Notes: generated by a model not told the origin, from the letters alone. 64,000 nt of DNA from Flavobacterium oncorhynchi (GCF_002217355.1 NZ_MUHA01000001.1:164333-228332); one strand, 5' to 3'; shown: positions 32,330-42,759, counted from the first letter of the stretch. Made by a program: numbers and translations.

Positions 32330-33952
32330 ACTTTATTGGATAAAAATGGCGGTGACTCAGGAGTTTCCAACATTTTAAAAAGTGAGATGGCAAAAGGTTT
32401 AAATATTATTGCAACCTCGACGATAGATGAATTTTCAAAAAGAATAGAAAAAGAACAAGGTCTTGCTGGAATGTTTGAAATTATCAAACTAGAAGAGGCA
32501 AATGATGAAACATTATTTCGAATGATTCGAGAATCTATCAAAATTTATCAGGAACATCATAAAATTCAAATTGACAACGAAACCATTTCAGAATCAATAC
32601 GATTATCTAGAAGGTATTTAAAAGAAAAAAGTCTTCCAGAATCAGCAATTAATTTGATTGATCATACTATGTCGGTTTTAAAAACTTCAGGTGAGACTTT
32701 TTTAAAAGAAAAAGGAGCACTTCAAAACAAATTAGCCGTTTTAAAAAACAATGACGCCAATTTATCTGAAGAACAATTAATTAAAGAATGTCACTGGTTT
32801 TTAGCAGACATATTACAAAAAACCGCCTTTTTAATGATTACTGAAGAAGAAAATGAAACAAAACAATTAGAATCTTCTACAGCTTTAATTAATCAAATAA
32901 CACTTCTTTTAAACACTCTTGAAATAAGAGCTCTGGACAAAAGAAGCCACATTGAAGCATTTGATCTTTCTTTAGTCATTGCCCAAAAAACGGGTATTCC
33001 CGCAGGCAAACTAAATGAAGAAGAAAAGCAGAAACTAAGCACCATTGAAGAAGTATTAAACCAAAGAGTTATTGGTCAGGATCATTGTATTTCGACCGTT
33101 GCAGGTTCAATTTTAGAATCGAGATCAGGATTGAGCAAAGCTGGACAGCCTATTGCATCATTCTTCTTTTTAGGTCCAACGGGAACTGGTAAAACAGAGT
33201 TAGCCAAATCTTTAGCCGAATTTCTTTTTCAAGATGAAAATGCAATTATCCGATTTGATATGTCTGAATTTAAAGAAGAACATTCTGCAGCACTGCTCTA
33301 TGGTGCGCCTCCTGGATATGTTCGTTATGAAGAGGGCGGCTTGTTAGTAAACAAGATCAGACAAAAACCTTATTCCATTGTTTTATTTGATGAAATTGAA
33401 AAAGCACATCCTTCAGTTTTTGATGTTTTTCTTCAGATAATGGATGAAGGAAAACTCCATGACCGCTTAGGAAAGGAAGGTGATTTCTCGAATGCAATTA
33501 TTCTTTTTACCTCGAATATTGGTGCAGATCATATTGTCACGACTTTCAATAATGGTGAAATTCCGAATTCAAGTTCTTTAATGGAAATTATGGCAAATTA
33601 TTTCAGACCTGAATTTTTGGGACGCTTGACAGAGATTGTACCTTTTGCGCCTATCAGCAAAGAAAATGCATTGAAAATATTTGAAATTCACCTTAAGAAA
33701 GAGTTCATGGATTTGCTGAAAAACATCAATATTAAAGTCGAAATTCCGATAGAAGCGAAACTTTATCTTGCTGAAAATGGTTACAATGCCAAATATGGAG
33801 CGAGACCAATTAAAAGTATTATTAGAACACATTTAAGAAGACCTTTAGCAAAAAAAATAATTTCTGGCGAAGTGCAAGATGGAGATACAATATCTGTCAG
33901 CATCGAAAACAACGAAGTAAAATGGATTAAAGAAGAAGTCGTTTCTCTTTAA
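32303..33952 (+). pseudogene. N-terminally truncated ClpV-like (TssH) AAA+ ATPase gene
   Basis: The 549-residue frame begins inside the first AAA+ domain: its first residues FIEEIHTLLDKNGGDSG match the Walker B region. The N-terminal domain and the first Walker A are absent. The frame continues with the D1 lid (LSRRYLKEKSLPESAINLIDH), an intact D2 with Walker A GPTGTGKT (291-298), Walker B VLFDEIEKAHP, and the ClpB-type C-terminal domain ending near VEWIKEE-like residues. The frame is closed by a TGA at 32267-32269 and no ATG is available, only a TTG at 32303. ClpV normally disassembles the contracted T6SS sheath and is about 850 residues; this copy cannot do that alone. Confidence 0.78.
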
Positions 33953-33977
33953 AATTAGACTTCGACAATTTTATATA

Positions 33978-34012
33978 AAAAAACGCTAAGAAATCAATCT
34001 TAGCGTTTTTTG
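33978..34012. terminator. Bidirectional hairpin between the clpV-like remnant and parC
   Basis: AAAAAACGCTAAG (33978-33990) and CTTAGCGTTTTTT (33999-34011) are perfect complements with A and T runs on the outer sides. It can end transcripts from both convergent genes. Confidence 0.85.
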
Positions 34013-34017
34013 TTTTT

Positions 34018-36735
34018 TTATTCTAAAATCAAACCAATCTGGCCATCATCTTCTAATTCTGTTTCGACTGAATCATCTTCTGGCAATTCTGGTTTTTCTG
34101 GAACTTCTTCTACAGGTTCTTCAAAAGGAAGCGGATCCAACAAATTAACTTGTTTTAATTTATCTGCCGTTAATTGATTCCCTAAAGCTTTAAAACCTTT
34201 TACGGCAATAAAATCTTCAACATCAATATGCAGATCTTCTTTTTGAACTCCTTTTACTTTTGCAAAAACTAATTGCGCTACAGGACGATAATCCGTTGAT
34301 ACAATTTCTAGCTGCGAATTTGGATGATCTGTAATAAAACTCTCTTCTTTTCCTTCGTTTTCTACCAAGAAACGTTTTAAGAAATAACGTTCTTTTTCTC
34401 CATCGTAATAAATCGCCGAAATTGGTTTTTTAGGTTTCCATTTTTCCAACACAATCATATCTTCCTCAAAATGAGTAGATAATTCTGGAATAATAACTTT
34501 TAATTTTCCAGTCTGACTGATTACTAAAATTTTATCACTTGGTTTAAATTCTCCAAGCAATTCTCCTCTAGCATCAACATTCAAACGTTTAACAGTATCA
34601 TCAAACCAAACTTTTCTTGGCAGTAAAGTCGAAATCCCCTTTTCCTTTAATTCAATTTTTTTGATTGGATATTTGGTCACTAAATTTCCTTTAGAACCAC
34701 GTCCTTTAATTGCCAATTTAGCAAAATCAATATCGAATTTCAGTTTTTTAATAGTTCCTATTTGACGCAATAAAATAGTTACAACCTCAGCTTCTCCATT
34801 CGGGTTATGTGAAAAATACACAACTTGCGAACCATTTGTTCCGTTTGTTAAATCGTACGCTTTATCACGTGTCACACCCGAAACATTGAAACGTTTGATA
34901 TACGACGGACCTGATTTTCCATCACGATACATCATGTTGTAAATAGTACGTTTATCACTCTTATCAAAAACGGCAGCGTGTATAATATCTTTTCCAATAA
35001 AAGTTTTCGCATCTACTTTTGTAATCATTAATGTTCCATCTCGTAAAAACACAATGACATCATCAATATCAGAACAATCACCTACGTATTCGTCTTTCTT
35101 TAAACTCGTTCCTACGAAACCTTCTTCACGGTTTACGTATAGTTTTGTGTTACGTAAAACTACTTTTGTAGCTTCAACATTATCAAAAACACGAAGTTCT
35201 GTCTGACGTTCTCTGCCCTTTCCGTATTTCTCTTTTAATTTAGTGAAATATGCAATTGCAAAATCTGTCAAATGTTCCAGATTATGCTCTACTTCTTTCA
35301 TCTCTTCTTCTAACCTTGAAATCAATTCATCGGCTTTATCAGAATCGAAACGTGTAATACGAATCATCGGAATTTGAGTCAAACGCTGTAAATCTTCATC
35401 AGTAATTTCTCTGACAAATGATTTTTTGAAAGGCTCAAAACGATCGTATAAATATTTGTAAAGTGATTCTCTGTCTCCATATAATTTGAAGTCGATATAC
35501 ATTTCTTCACGAATGAAGATTTTTTCTAAAGTAGAGAAATGCCACTTATTTTTTAATTCTTCTAACTGAATTTCTAATTCCTGACGAAGTAAATCAACCG
35601 TTCTGTGTGTTGATATTTTCAACATTTCAGAAACTCCGATAAACAATGGTTTATTATCTTCAATAACACATCCTAAAGGCGCTACAGATGTTTCGCAGGC
35701 AGTAAATGCAAATAACGCATCAATTGTTTTGTCTGGAGAAACACCTGGAAAAAGGTGAATTAAGATCTCAACATCAGCAGCAGTGTTATCTTCAATTTTC
35801 TTTATTTTGATTTTACCTTTTTCATTGGCTTTCAAAATACTGTCAATCAAACTAGATGTGTTGGTTGAAAACGGAATCTGTGTAATCACCAATGTATTCT
35901 TGTCTAATTGCGAAATTTTAGCACGCACACGCACACGTCCGCCACGAAGTCCATCATTATAATTTGACACATCGGCAATACCTTGCGTCATGAAATCAGG
36001 ATATAATGTAAAAGGTTTTCCTTTTAAAATCTTGATAGAAGCATCGATTAACTCATTGAAGTTATGAGGTAAAACTTTTGTCGAAAGTCCAACCGCAATA
36101 CCTTCTGCTCCTTGTGCCAAAAGCAATGGAAATTTTACCGGAAGATTATTTGGTTCTGCACGACGACCGTCATATGAAACACCCCAATCAGTGATTTTTG
36201 GAGAATACAAAACCTCCAAAGCAAATTTAGATAAACGTGCCTCAATATAACGCGAAGCTGCTGCTCCGTCACCCGTTAAGATATTTCCCCAGTTTCCCTG
36301 GCAATCAATCAATAAATCCTTTTGACCAATTTGCACCATGGCATCGCCAATACTCGCATCTCCGTGTGGGTGATACTGCATGGTGTGACCAACAACATTG
36401 GCTACTTTGTTATAACGACCATCATCCAGCTCTTTTAAAGAGTGCATAATACGACGCTGAACCGGTTTAAATCCGTCCTCGATAGCGGGAACTGCACGTT
36501 CCAGAATTACATACGAAGCATAATCCAAAAACCAGTCTTTGTACATTCCCGTTACTTTGGTAATAACGTCTTCTCCTTCTTCTTCCTGATTTTCGTAAAA
36601 ATGCTGTCCTTCGAAATTCTTTGCATCTACATTTATAATATCATCTGAATCATCTTGATTTTCATCAAATTGATTTTCATCTGAATTATTCTCGTCGTCG
36701 TTTGGAATTATGTTATCGTCTTCTTCGTCTTTCAT
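34018..36735 (-). CDS. parC: DNA topoisomerase IV subunit A (GyrA/ParC family)
   Basis: This 905-residue protein cuts and rejoins DNA to unlink daughter chromosomes. The catalytic tyrosine is Y163 in GDGAAASRYIEARL. Winged-helix residues around QYHPHGDASIGDAMVQ are preserved, and the C-terminal beta-pinwheel follows after about residue 540. A very acidic, low-complexity N-terminal extension of about 55 residues (ENQFDENQDDSDDIINVD) precedes the core, and an acidic C-tail ends the protein. The subunit B gene lies about 1.1 kb upstream on the same strand with a nuclease gene in between. ParC is chosen over GyrA from this linkage. Confidence 0.9.
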   Translation of the reverse strand: MKDEEDDNIIPNDDENNSDENQFDENQDDSDDIINVDAKNFEGQHFYENQEEEGEDVITKVTGMYKDWFLDYASYVILERAVPAIEDGFKPVQRRIMHSLKELDDGRYNKVANVVGHTMQYHPHGDASIGDAMVQIGQKDLLIDCQGNWGNILTGDGAAASRYIEARLSKFALEVLYSPKITDWGVSYDGRRAEPNNLPVKFPLLLAQGAEGIAVGLSTKVLPHNFNELIDASIKILKGKPFTLYPDFMTQGIADVSNYNDGLRGGRVRVRAKISQLDKNTLVITQIPFSTNTSSLIDSILKANEKGKIKIKKIEDNTAADVEILIHLFPGVSPDKTIDALFAFTACETSVAPLGCVIEDNKPLFIGVSEMLKISTHRTVDLLRQELEIQLEELKNKWHFSTLEKIFIREEMYIDFKLYGDRESLYKYLYDRFEPFKKSFVREITDEDLQRLTQIPMIRITRFDSDKADELISRLEEEMKEVEHNLEHLTDFAIAYFTKLKEKYGKGRERQTELRVFDNVEATKVVLRNTKLYVNREEGFVGTSLKKDEYVGDCSDIDDVIVFLRDGTLMITKVDAKTFIGKDIIHAAVFDKSDKRTIYNMMYRDGKSGPSYIKRFNVSGVTRDKAYDLTNGTNGSQVVYFSHNPNGEAEVVTILLRQIGTIKKLKFDIDFAKLAIKGRGSKGNLVTKYPIKKIELKEKGISTLLPRKVWFDDTVKRLNVDARGELLGEFKPSDKILVISQTGKLKVIIPELSTHFEEDMIVLEKWKPKKPISAIYYDGEKERYFLKRFLVENEGKEESFITDHPNSQLEIVSTDYRPVAQLVFAKVKGVQKEDLHIDVEDFIAVKGFKALGNQLTADKLKQVNLLDPLPFEEPVEEVPEKPELPEDDSVETELEDDGQIGLILE

Positions 36736-36757
36736 TTAATTATATCTAATTATAATT

Positions 36758-37825
36758 TTATTTGTTTTCAAGAAGTTCTTTTAAAACTTCAACGCTAGGT
36801 AAAACGGTTTTATATTTACTTGCAAAAATCTGCTCATTATTTTCTGGCAATGTATATTTTACTACGGCTTCACTTTTATTTTGGCAAAGTACTATTCCGA
36901 TTGTTTTATTTTCATCTTCCAATCTCATTTCTCTGTCATAATAATTGACATACATTTGCATCTGACCTAAATCCTGATGTTTTAATTCTCCTATTTTCAA
37001 ATCAATAAGTACAAAACATCTTAATATTCTATTGTAAAAAACTAAATCAATTCTAAAATGTTTATCATCAAAAGTAATTCTTTCCTGTCTTGCTACAAAA
37101 GTAAAACCATGACCTAATTCTAATAAAAACTGCTCTAGTTTATTAATGATTTCTTCTTCTAATTGAGATTCTGAATATTGATGCAATTCTGGCAATCCTA
37201 AAAATTCTAATATGTAAGGATCTTTAATAATATCTTTTGGTTTTTCAATAATCTGGCCTTGTTCTGAGAGCTTTAAAATTCCTTCTTTATCTCTGCTTAA
37301 AGCCAATCGTGCGTAAAGTGCCGTATCGTATTGGCGTTTTAGTTCTCTGACACTCCAATTATTTTTTTCAGATTCAATTTTGTAAAACCGTCTTTCTTTT
37401 TCATCTTCAATTCGCATTAAAAAGACATAATGGGTAAATGTCAATTTAAAAAATGAAGTCAAAGTTTGATAATCTATTTCATTAAATTCCGCAGACACTG
37501 ACTGCGCTTTTTGAATTTGCAAAATCCGAGTCAGTGACTCGGAAATTGAGAAAGTCAAATAAAACTTTCTCATATTACTTAAATTATCAACTGAAAAACC
37601 TTTACCAAACTCTTTTGTCAACTGTTGAGAAAGACTTTGCAAAAGCTGTTTTCCATATTCAGCCCTATCTTTCCCATTTTGCTCTTCTTCAACAATTATT
37701 CTTCCAATTTGAAAATAAGTAATTGTCATTGTTGAATTTACGGTGTGCAAAACCTGTTGTCGGGCATTTTGCAATAACTCGGCAACTTGTTTGAAAATAA
37801 TTTTATTTTGAAGACCGTCTGACAA
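36758..37825 (-). CDS. DUF1016 (YhcG-like) PD-(D/E)XK nuclease family protein
   Basis: This 355-residue protein has the YhcG N-terminal helical domain (TYFQIGRIIVEEEQNGKDRAEYGKQLL, FGKGFSVDNLSNMRKFYL) and the C-terminal nuclease-like domain. The latter shows GFTFVARQERITFDDKHFRIDLVFYNRILRCFVLIDLKIG, with the D...D-x-K-type catalytic pattern, and later MQMYVNYYDRE. YhcG proteins are often found with restriction-modification or other mobile genes. Here the gene lies between the two topoisomerase IV genes, on the same strand. The family core is complete and the frame is open, so it is likely expressed. Its role is unknown. Confidence 0.88.
   Translation of the reverse strand: MSDGLQNKIIFKQVAELLQNARQQVLHTVNSTMTITYFQIGRIIVEEEQNGKDRAEYGKQLLQSLSQQLTKEFGKGFSVDNLSNMRKFYLTFSISESLTRILQIQKAQSVSAEFNEIDYQTLTSFFKLTFTHYVFLMRIEDEKERRFYKIESEKNNWSVRELKRQYDTALYARLALSRDKEGILKLSEQGQIIEKPKDIIKDPYILEFLGLPELHQYSESQLEEEIINKLEQFLLELGHGFTFVARQERITFDDKHFRIDLVFYNRILRCFVLIDLKIGELKHQDLGQMQMYVNYYDREMRLEDENKTIGIVLCQNKSEAVVKYTLPENNEQIFASKYKTVLPSVEVLKELLENK
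37490..37542. repeat. Two adjacent palindromes inside the DUF1016 gene
   Basis: CGCAGACACTGACTGCG (37490-37506, 5-bp arms) and CCGAGTCAGTGACTCGG (37526-37542, a perfect 8-bp-arm palindrome with a single central base) share a CACTGACT/CAGTGACT core. They encode the polar SESLTRILQIQKAQSVSAEF segment between the two domains, which looks like a variable linker. Confidence 0.5.
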
Positions 37826-37844
37826 TAGATTCTACTTTAAAATT

Positions 37845-39713
37845 CTAAGCTTCTTCAAGCTCATCAATCTCCACCTTCAAGTTCTTGATAATAAACTCTT
37901 GCCTATCCGGAGTATTTTTTCCCATATAGAAAGATAACAACTGCTCAATTGAGGTATGTTTATCCATCATAACCGGATCAAGTCTAATAGTATCTCCAAT
38001 AAAGTTTTTGAACTCATCTGGCGAAATCTCTCCTAAACCTTTAAATCGGGTGATTTCTGGTTTTGGTTTTAGTTTTTCGATCGCGTCTTTTCTTTCGTCT
38101 TCAGAATAACAATAAATCGTTTCTTTTTTGTTACGAACCCTGAAAAGTGGTGTTTGCAAAATATACAAATGTCCTTCTTTGATTAATTCTGGGAAAAACT
38201 GCAAAAAGAAAGTAATTAAAAGCAAACGAATGTGCATTCCGTCGACATCGGCATCGGTTGCAATTACGATGTTGTTGTAACGTAATTTTTCTAATCCGTC
38301 TTCGATATCTAATGCTGCTTGCAATAAGTTGAATTCTTCGTTTTCATACACAATTTTTTTCGTCATTCCGTATGAATTCAAAGGCTTACCACGTAAACTG
38401 AAAACGGCTTGTGTATTCACGTCACGCGACTTTGTAATAGATCCAGAAGCCGAATCTCCCTCGGTAATAAAAAGCGTACTCTCTAAGTTTCTTGGGTTTT
38501 TGGTGTCTGGAAGATGCGCTCTACAGTCTCTTAATTTTTTATTGTGAAGATTGGCTTTCTTAGCACGATCTGTTGCCAGTTTTCTAATTCCTGATAATTC
38601 TTTACGCTCGCGTTCTGCCTGAAGAATTTTACGAAGTAAAGCCTCAGCAGTTGTTGGATTTTTATGCAGGTAATTATCTAACTTCGTTTTGATAAAGTCA
38701 TTTACGAAAGTACGAACAGAAACCGTTGGTGTTCCGTCGTCAGAACCCATATCTGTAGAACCTAATTTTGTTTTGGTCTGAGACTCAAAAACAGGCTCCA
38801 TCACTTTAATACTAATCGCACTCACAATCGATTTACGAACATCAGATGCTTCGAAATTCTTATTATAAAACTCACGAATCGTTTTTACAACGGCTTCACG
38901 ATACGCCGCTAAGTGCGTTCCTCCTTGCGTTGTATTTTGTCCATTGACAAAAGAGTGATATTCTTCGCTGTATTGTGTTTTACTATGCGTAAGTGCAACT
39001 TCGATATCATGCTCTTTTAAGTGGATAATTGGATATTCTAAATCATCTTCGCTGATTGTTTCTTCTAATAAATCACGAAGTCCGTTTTCTGAATAATATT
39101 TTTCTCCGTTAAAAATAATAGTCAAACCATTGTTTAAGTAACAATAGTTTTTAACCATTTTGATAACGTACTCTAAACGGAATTTATAGTTTTTGAATAT
39201 TGTTTCGTCTGGCGTAAAAGTTACTTTTGTTCCTTTACGTTTTGTAGTATCAATTACATCTTCTTCTGAAACTAAATTTCCTGCCGAAAACTCCGCTGCT
39301 TTTTGTTTATCATCACGAACAGATTCTACACGGAAATAGTTCGAAAGTGCATTAACTGCTTTTGTTCCGACACCATTCAAACCTACCGATTTCTGGAAAG
39401 CTTTAGAATCGTACTTTCCTCCTGTATTCATTTTCGAAACTACATCGACTACTTTTCCTAACGGAATTCCGCGTCCGTAATCACGAACAGAAACCGTTTT
39501 ATCCTTGATAGTCACTTCAATAGTTTTTCCAGAACCCATTACGAACTCATCGATACAGTTGTCTAAAACCTCTTTTAAAAGAATATAAATACCATCATCA
39601 GGAGAAGAACCGTCTCCCAATTTTCCGATATACATTCCGGGACGCATACGGATATGTTCTTTCCAATCAAGCGAACGAATATTATCTTCGGTATATTGAT
39701 TTTGCTCTAGCAT
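37845..39713 (-). CDS. parE: DNA topoisomerase IV subunit B (GyrB/ParE family)
   Basis: This 622-residue ATPase subunit works with subunit A. The GHKL ATPase core shows VLDNCIDEF (Glu/Asn of motif I), the DYGRGIPLG loop, and the ATP lid [11 protein letters not shown]. The TOPRIM motif [12 protein letters not shown] is followed by the [10 protein letters not shown] metal-binding motif. The C-terminal end [19 protein letters not shown] is family-typical, and the 170-residue insert of proteobacterial GyrB is absent. With the parC gene it forms topoisomerase IV; the two genes are separated by the DUF1016 gene. Confidence 0.92.
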   Translation of the reverse strand: MLEQNQYTEDNIRSLDWKEHIRMRPGMYIGKLGDGSSPDDGIYILLKEVLDNCIDEFVMGSGKTIEVTIKDKTVSVRDYGRGIPLGKVVDVVSKMNTGGKYDSKAFQKSVGLNGVGTKAVNALSNYFRVESVRDDKQKAAEFSAGNLVSEEDVIDTTKRKGTKVTFTPDETIFKNYKFRLEYVIKMVKNYCYLNNGLTIIFNGEKYYSENGLRDLLEETISEDDLEYPIIHLKEHDIEVALTHSKTQYSEEYHSFVNGQNTTQGGTHLAAYREAVVKTIREFYNKNFEASDVRKSIVSAISIKVMEPVFESQTKTKLGSTDMGSDDGTPTVSVRTFVNDFIKTKLDNYLHKNPTTAEALLRKILQAERERKELSGIRKLATDRAKKANLHNKKLRDCRAHLPDTKNPRNLESTLFITEGDSASGSITKSRDVNTQAVFSLRGKPLNSYGMTKKIVYENEEFNLLQAALDIEDGLEKLRYNNIVIATDADVDGMHIRLLLITFFLQFFPELIKEGHLYILQTPLFRVRNKKETIYCYSEDERKDAIEKLKPKPEITRFKGLGEISPDEFKNFIGDTIRLDPVMMDKHTSIEQLLSFYMGKNTPDRQEFIIKNLKVEIDELEEA

Positions 39714-39877
39714 ATATGAATTTAGGATTTTTTGCTAATGTACCATTTCTTAACAAAAAATAAAAGCGTATTTTCTTTTTGTTATGAATAATAACAGTTT
39801 AAAATCTATTTAAATTGATTTTAAAATAAAACAGGAGCTAAATTTATGGAAAAACTGCTTTTTCGGCAAAAAAAACA

Positions 39878-41053
39878 CTATTTGATTCCGAGTACTTCTT
39901 TCGCCAAAGCAATCATTTCAGGCGTTCCCGTATTTTTGTTTTTTTCATCAGAAAGTTTTACAACGCCTTCCCAATGTCTGTTTTCAAGTTTTACTTCGGT
40001 TAATTTTATAACCATATTCATTGATGGCAAACCTACATCATTGGTAAAATTGGTTCCAATTCCAAACGACATCTTGATTTTACCTTTACAAAAATCTGTT
40101 ATACTTTTTACTTTATCATAATTTAGAGAATCCGAGAAAACAATGACTTTTGATTGCGGGTCAATTCCCATTTTAACGTAATGCGAAATTACTTTTTGAG
40201 CAAATTCAATCGGGTCGCCGCTGTCATGACGAACTCCATCAAAAAGTTTAGAGTATTTTTTATCGAATTGGCTAAAGAAAATTTCAGTAGTATAAGTGTC
40301 TGTCAAGGCAATTCCTAAATCCCCTCCATAAACTTGTGTCCAGTGTTCTAGACTCATAAAATTAGCCATTTTAAACCCATATTGCGCTGCATGAAACATA
40401 AACCATTCATGAGCATGAGTTCCTAAAGGTCTGATATTATTAACCATCGCAAAATGTACATTGCTGGTTCCTATAAAACTTTCTGAACCAAACGTTCGAA
40501 GCGTATCATTTACCAAAACATGCACATCATAAGAATGACGACGTCGTGTTCCAAATTCTAAAATCGAAACTCCAAGCTTGTTATAATTGTCAATCTTGTT
40601 CTTGGTAAGCTCTTTTATTGCCTCGTCGTTTAAGCGAATTAAATGATTGGATTTATAAAAAAGCTCCGAAATTAATGCCATCAAAGGTACTTCCCATAAA
40701 ATAGTACGATACCAATATCCTTCTACTGTAACTTTTATATCCGATCCTTCCTGACTAATTTGAACTTCTGAAGGATCATAAATATAACCATGCAAAAAGT
40801 CGAAATAGGTAGGATCTAAATAAGGACAATGATGAGATAAATACTGTTTTTCCTCTTTAGTTAATCGCAAATTAGCCATTGCATCAACCGATTTTCGAAG
40901 TAAATCTGCAAATCCAGGCGGAAAAATATGTTTTCCTCTATTTATAAAACCATAACGAACTCTTGCCTTTGGAAAAAGTTTTATTACAGTGTGCTGCATC
41001 GTAAATTTATAGAAATCATTGTCTAAGATCGATTTCAAAAAAGTTGTTTCCAT
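39878..41053 (-). CDS. pncB: Nicotinate phosphoribosyltransferase
   Basis: This 391-residue enzyme joins nicotinate and PRPP to form nicotinate mononucleotide in the NAD salvage pathway. It starts LKSILDNDFYKFTMQHTVIKLFP, the N-terminal PncB signature. The barrel residues ILEFGTRRRHSYDVH carry the phosphorylated His, and HDSGDPIEFAQKV and FGIGTNFTNDVG carry the phosphate-binding segments. The length is normal for the family. It is followed on the same strand by parE, but the gap is 164 bp and no shared operon is implied. Confidence 0.95.
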   Translation of the reverse strand: METTFLKSILDNDFYKFTMQHTVIKLFPKARVRYGFINRGKHIFPPGFADLLRKSVDAMANLRLTKEEKQYLSHHCPYLDPTYFDFLHGYIYDPSEVQISQEGSDIKVTVEGYWYRTILWEVPLMALISELFYKSNHLIRLNDEAIKELTKNKIDNYNKLGVSILEFGTRRRHSYDVHVLVNDTLRTFGSESFIGTSNVHFAMVNNIRPLGTHAHEWFMFHAAQYGFKMANFMSLEHWTQVYGGDLGIALTDTYTTEIFFSQFDKKYSKLFDGVRHDSGDPIEFAQKVISHYVKMGIDPQSKVIVFSDSLNYDKVKSITDFCKGKIKMSFGIGTNFTNDVGLPSMNMVIKLTEVKLENRHWEGVVKLSDEKNKNTGTPEMIALAKEVLGIK

Positions 41054-41136
41054 AGCATATTAATTCAAGTCCTGAATGGCTAAGATACGGCAATTCGATA
41101 AAAGAAGAAAACCCAGCTAAATAAACCTTTCAGTAT

Positions 41137-42117
41137 TTATTTTTTAATTATTTTAAAAGAAACAATACTGCTAGTATTTACATAAATGGTAATATAATCT
41201 CCTATGTTTTTATCGTAAGTGATTTGAAATTCTAAACTGCCTCGTTTTTCTTTTGAGTTTTGAATTTTAACGGGCTGATTCTTTTTATTGAGATAAAAAA
41301 CTTGATCGGATTTTGAAACATTTTTGATTTCAAAAGTAATTTTATCTCCAAACTTAGCTTCAATAATTCCAGAATCTGGTGATTTAATTTTATAATCTTC
41401 TTCTATTGTTTTATTATAAATTAAAGGCCCGTTAAGAAAATCTTCTTTACTTAATTTATTTCCTAAATAAGAACCTGAATCTGGAAAGTGTTTTGCAAAA
41501 AAATAATCAGGATCAGTATCAAAATAAACAGATGTATAATCATTAACCATCCTTCCTTTGTTGCTGTCATAATATCCTTGTCCCCAAGTAACATCAACTA
41601 AGCGCCACTTTTTATCGATCAAAACAGTATTCCAAGCATGGTTTGAAGAAGTTGTTTTTCTTCCAATATCAGCCAATCTCGTTTTAGAATCTCCTCGAAT
41701 TATTTCAGATTTAAGACCAACCAATTCAGCTAAATGTTGATACAAAGCCGTAAATCCTTCACAAACTGCTGTTCTAGAAGTAAAAGCTTTTTGAAGCATT
41801 TTATCATTCAACGCTTTAATTTTGCGTTGCTTTTCTGCTTCTGTCGAGTATGAGAAACCTTGTGTTTTGGGCGGATTTAAAAAAGCATTGTAATCGTACT
41901 TTATGTTAAAAGCCATCCAGCTGTAAATTGCTCTCGCTTTATCATAATCAGAATTGAAGTCTCTTTCAATTTTTTCTGCTAGTTTTTCTGTTGATGCAAA
42001 CTTGTTTGGATATTTTGCAACTATTTTATCAACTTCACTAATTTTTTGAGCAAAAGTGTAATTCAAAAAAATACTGTTTAACAGCAGGAATATAAAAGCA
42101 ATCTTTTTTTGCGGCAT
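41137..42117 (-). CDS. Exported transglutaminase-fold (cysteine protease-like) protein
   Basis: This 326-residue protein has a signal peptide ending near TFAQK, then a transglutaminase-like core. The catalytic triad is visible: Cys in TAVCEGFTALYQHL, His in SSNHAWNTVLID, and Asp in WRLVDVTWGQGY. Such proteins may cleave or crosslink envelope proteins in the periplasm. Its 3' neighbour is an independent gene; the FMN reductase gene precedes it by 3 bp and they may be cotranscribed. The substrate is unknown. Confidence 0.88.
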   Translation of the reverse strand: MPQKKIAFIFLLLNSIFLNYTFAQKISEVDKIVAKYPNKFASTEKLAEKIERDFNSDYDKARAIYSWMAFNIKYDYNAFLNPPKTQGFSYSTEAEKQRKIKALNDKMLQKAFTSRTAVCEGFTALYQHLAELVGLKSEIIRGDSKTRLADIGRKTTSSNHAWNTVLIDKKWRLVDVTWGQGYYDSNKGRMVNDYTSVYFDTDPDYFFAKHFPDSGSYLGNKLSKEDFLNGPLIYNKTIEEDYKIKSPDSGIIEAKFGDKITFEIKNVSKSDQVFYLNKKNQPVKIQNSKEKRGSLEFQITYDKNIGDYITIYVNTSSIVSFKIIKK

Positions 42118-42120
42118 TGA

Positions 42121-42645
42121 TTAAAAACTTGATTTGATAATATCTTTAAGTTCTTTATCTAACTCAGCATTTGAGATTTTATTTTCTGCTAAATCAAAAT
42201 TAGCATTAAATACCGGTAATGAAAATGTAGCTTTTATTTGCGCTCCATATCTTGGTAAAGCATTATTTGCAATTTCTAAAACTGACGCTCCGCCACGCGC
42301 TCCGGGTGAAGTTGCTAATAACAACATTGGCTTTTGCTGAAAAATTTCTTTCATTATCCTTGAACACCAATCAAAAAGATTTTTAAATGCTGATGAATAA
42401 TTACCATTATTCTCTGCCAAAGAAACCACCAAAAGATCAGCACTTTCTATTTTAGCCAAAAAAGCTTTTGCAAGTTCATGCTGGCCAACATGTTTTTCTA
42501 AATCAACGCTAAACAAAGGCATTGCAAAATCATTTAAATCTAAAACTTCTACATCAACATTTTCAAATAAACTTGCCGCGTAAGTTGCCAAGTGTTTATT
42601 GATCGACTGTGTACTGTTACTTCCTCCAAAAGCTATTATTTTCAT
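42121..42645 (-). CDS. NADPH-dependent FMN reductase family protein
   Basis: This 174-residue flavodoxin-like protein has the FMN-phosphate loop GGSNSTQSINKHLATYAA (about residues 8-25), LVVSLAENNGNYSSAFKNLFDWCSR, and the TSPGARGGASVLEIANNALP segment typical of the NAD(P)H:FMN or quinone reductase group. The reaction moves hydride from NAD(P)H to flavin or quinones in the cytoplasm. Its stop lies 3 bp before the transglutaminase-like gene start, so the two are probably cotranscribed. Confidence 0.9.
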   Translation of the reverse strand: MKIIAFGGSNSTQSINKHLATYAASLFENVDVEVLDLNDFAMPLFSVDLEKHVGQHELAKAFLAKIESADLLVVSLAENNGNYSSAFKNLFDWCSRIMKEIFQQKPMLLLATSPGARGGASVLEIANNALPRYGAQIKATFSLPVFNANFDLAENKISNAELDKELKDIIKSSF

Positions 42646-42759
42646 ATTGTGGTATTTTTATTTTATTTTTTTAACCATCTAAAGTTATTTAAGTTTGACT
42701 TCTTTAATTGAAGACAAAGAATTCTAAATGAACTTACATAACTTACATGGTTTATTTTT

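Noticed and set aside
31649..33952. Functional T6SS in the window
   Set aside because: Only two truncated genes are present, with no sheath, tube, spike or membrane-complex genes, so an active system cannot be claimed here.
39846..40121. 91-codon plus-strand frame
   Set aside because: Antisense shadow of the pncB gene; no independent features.
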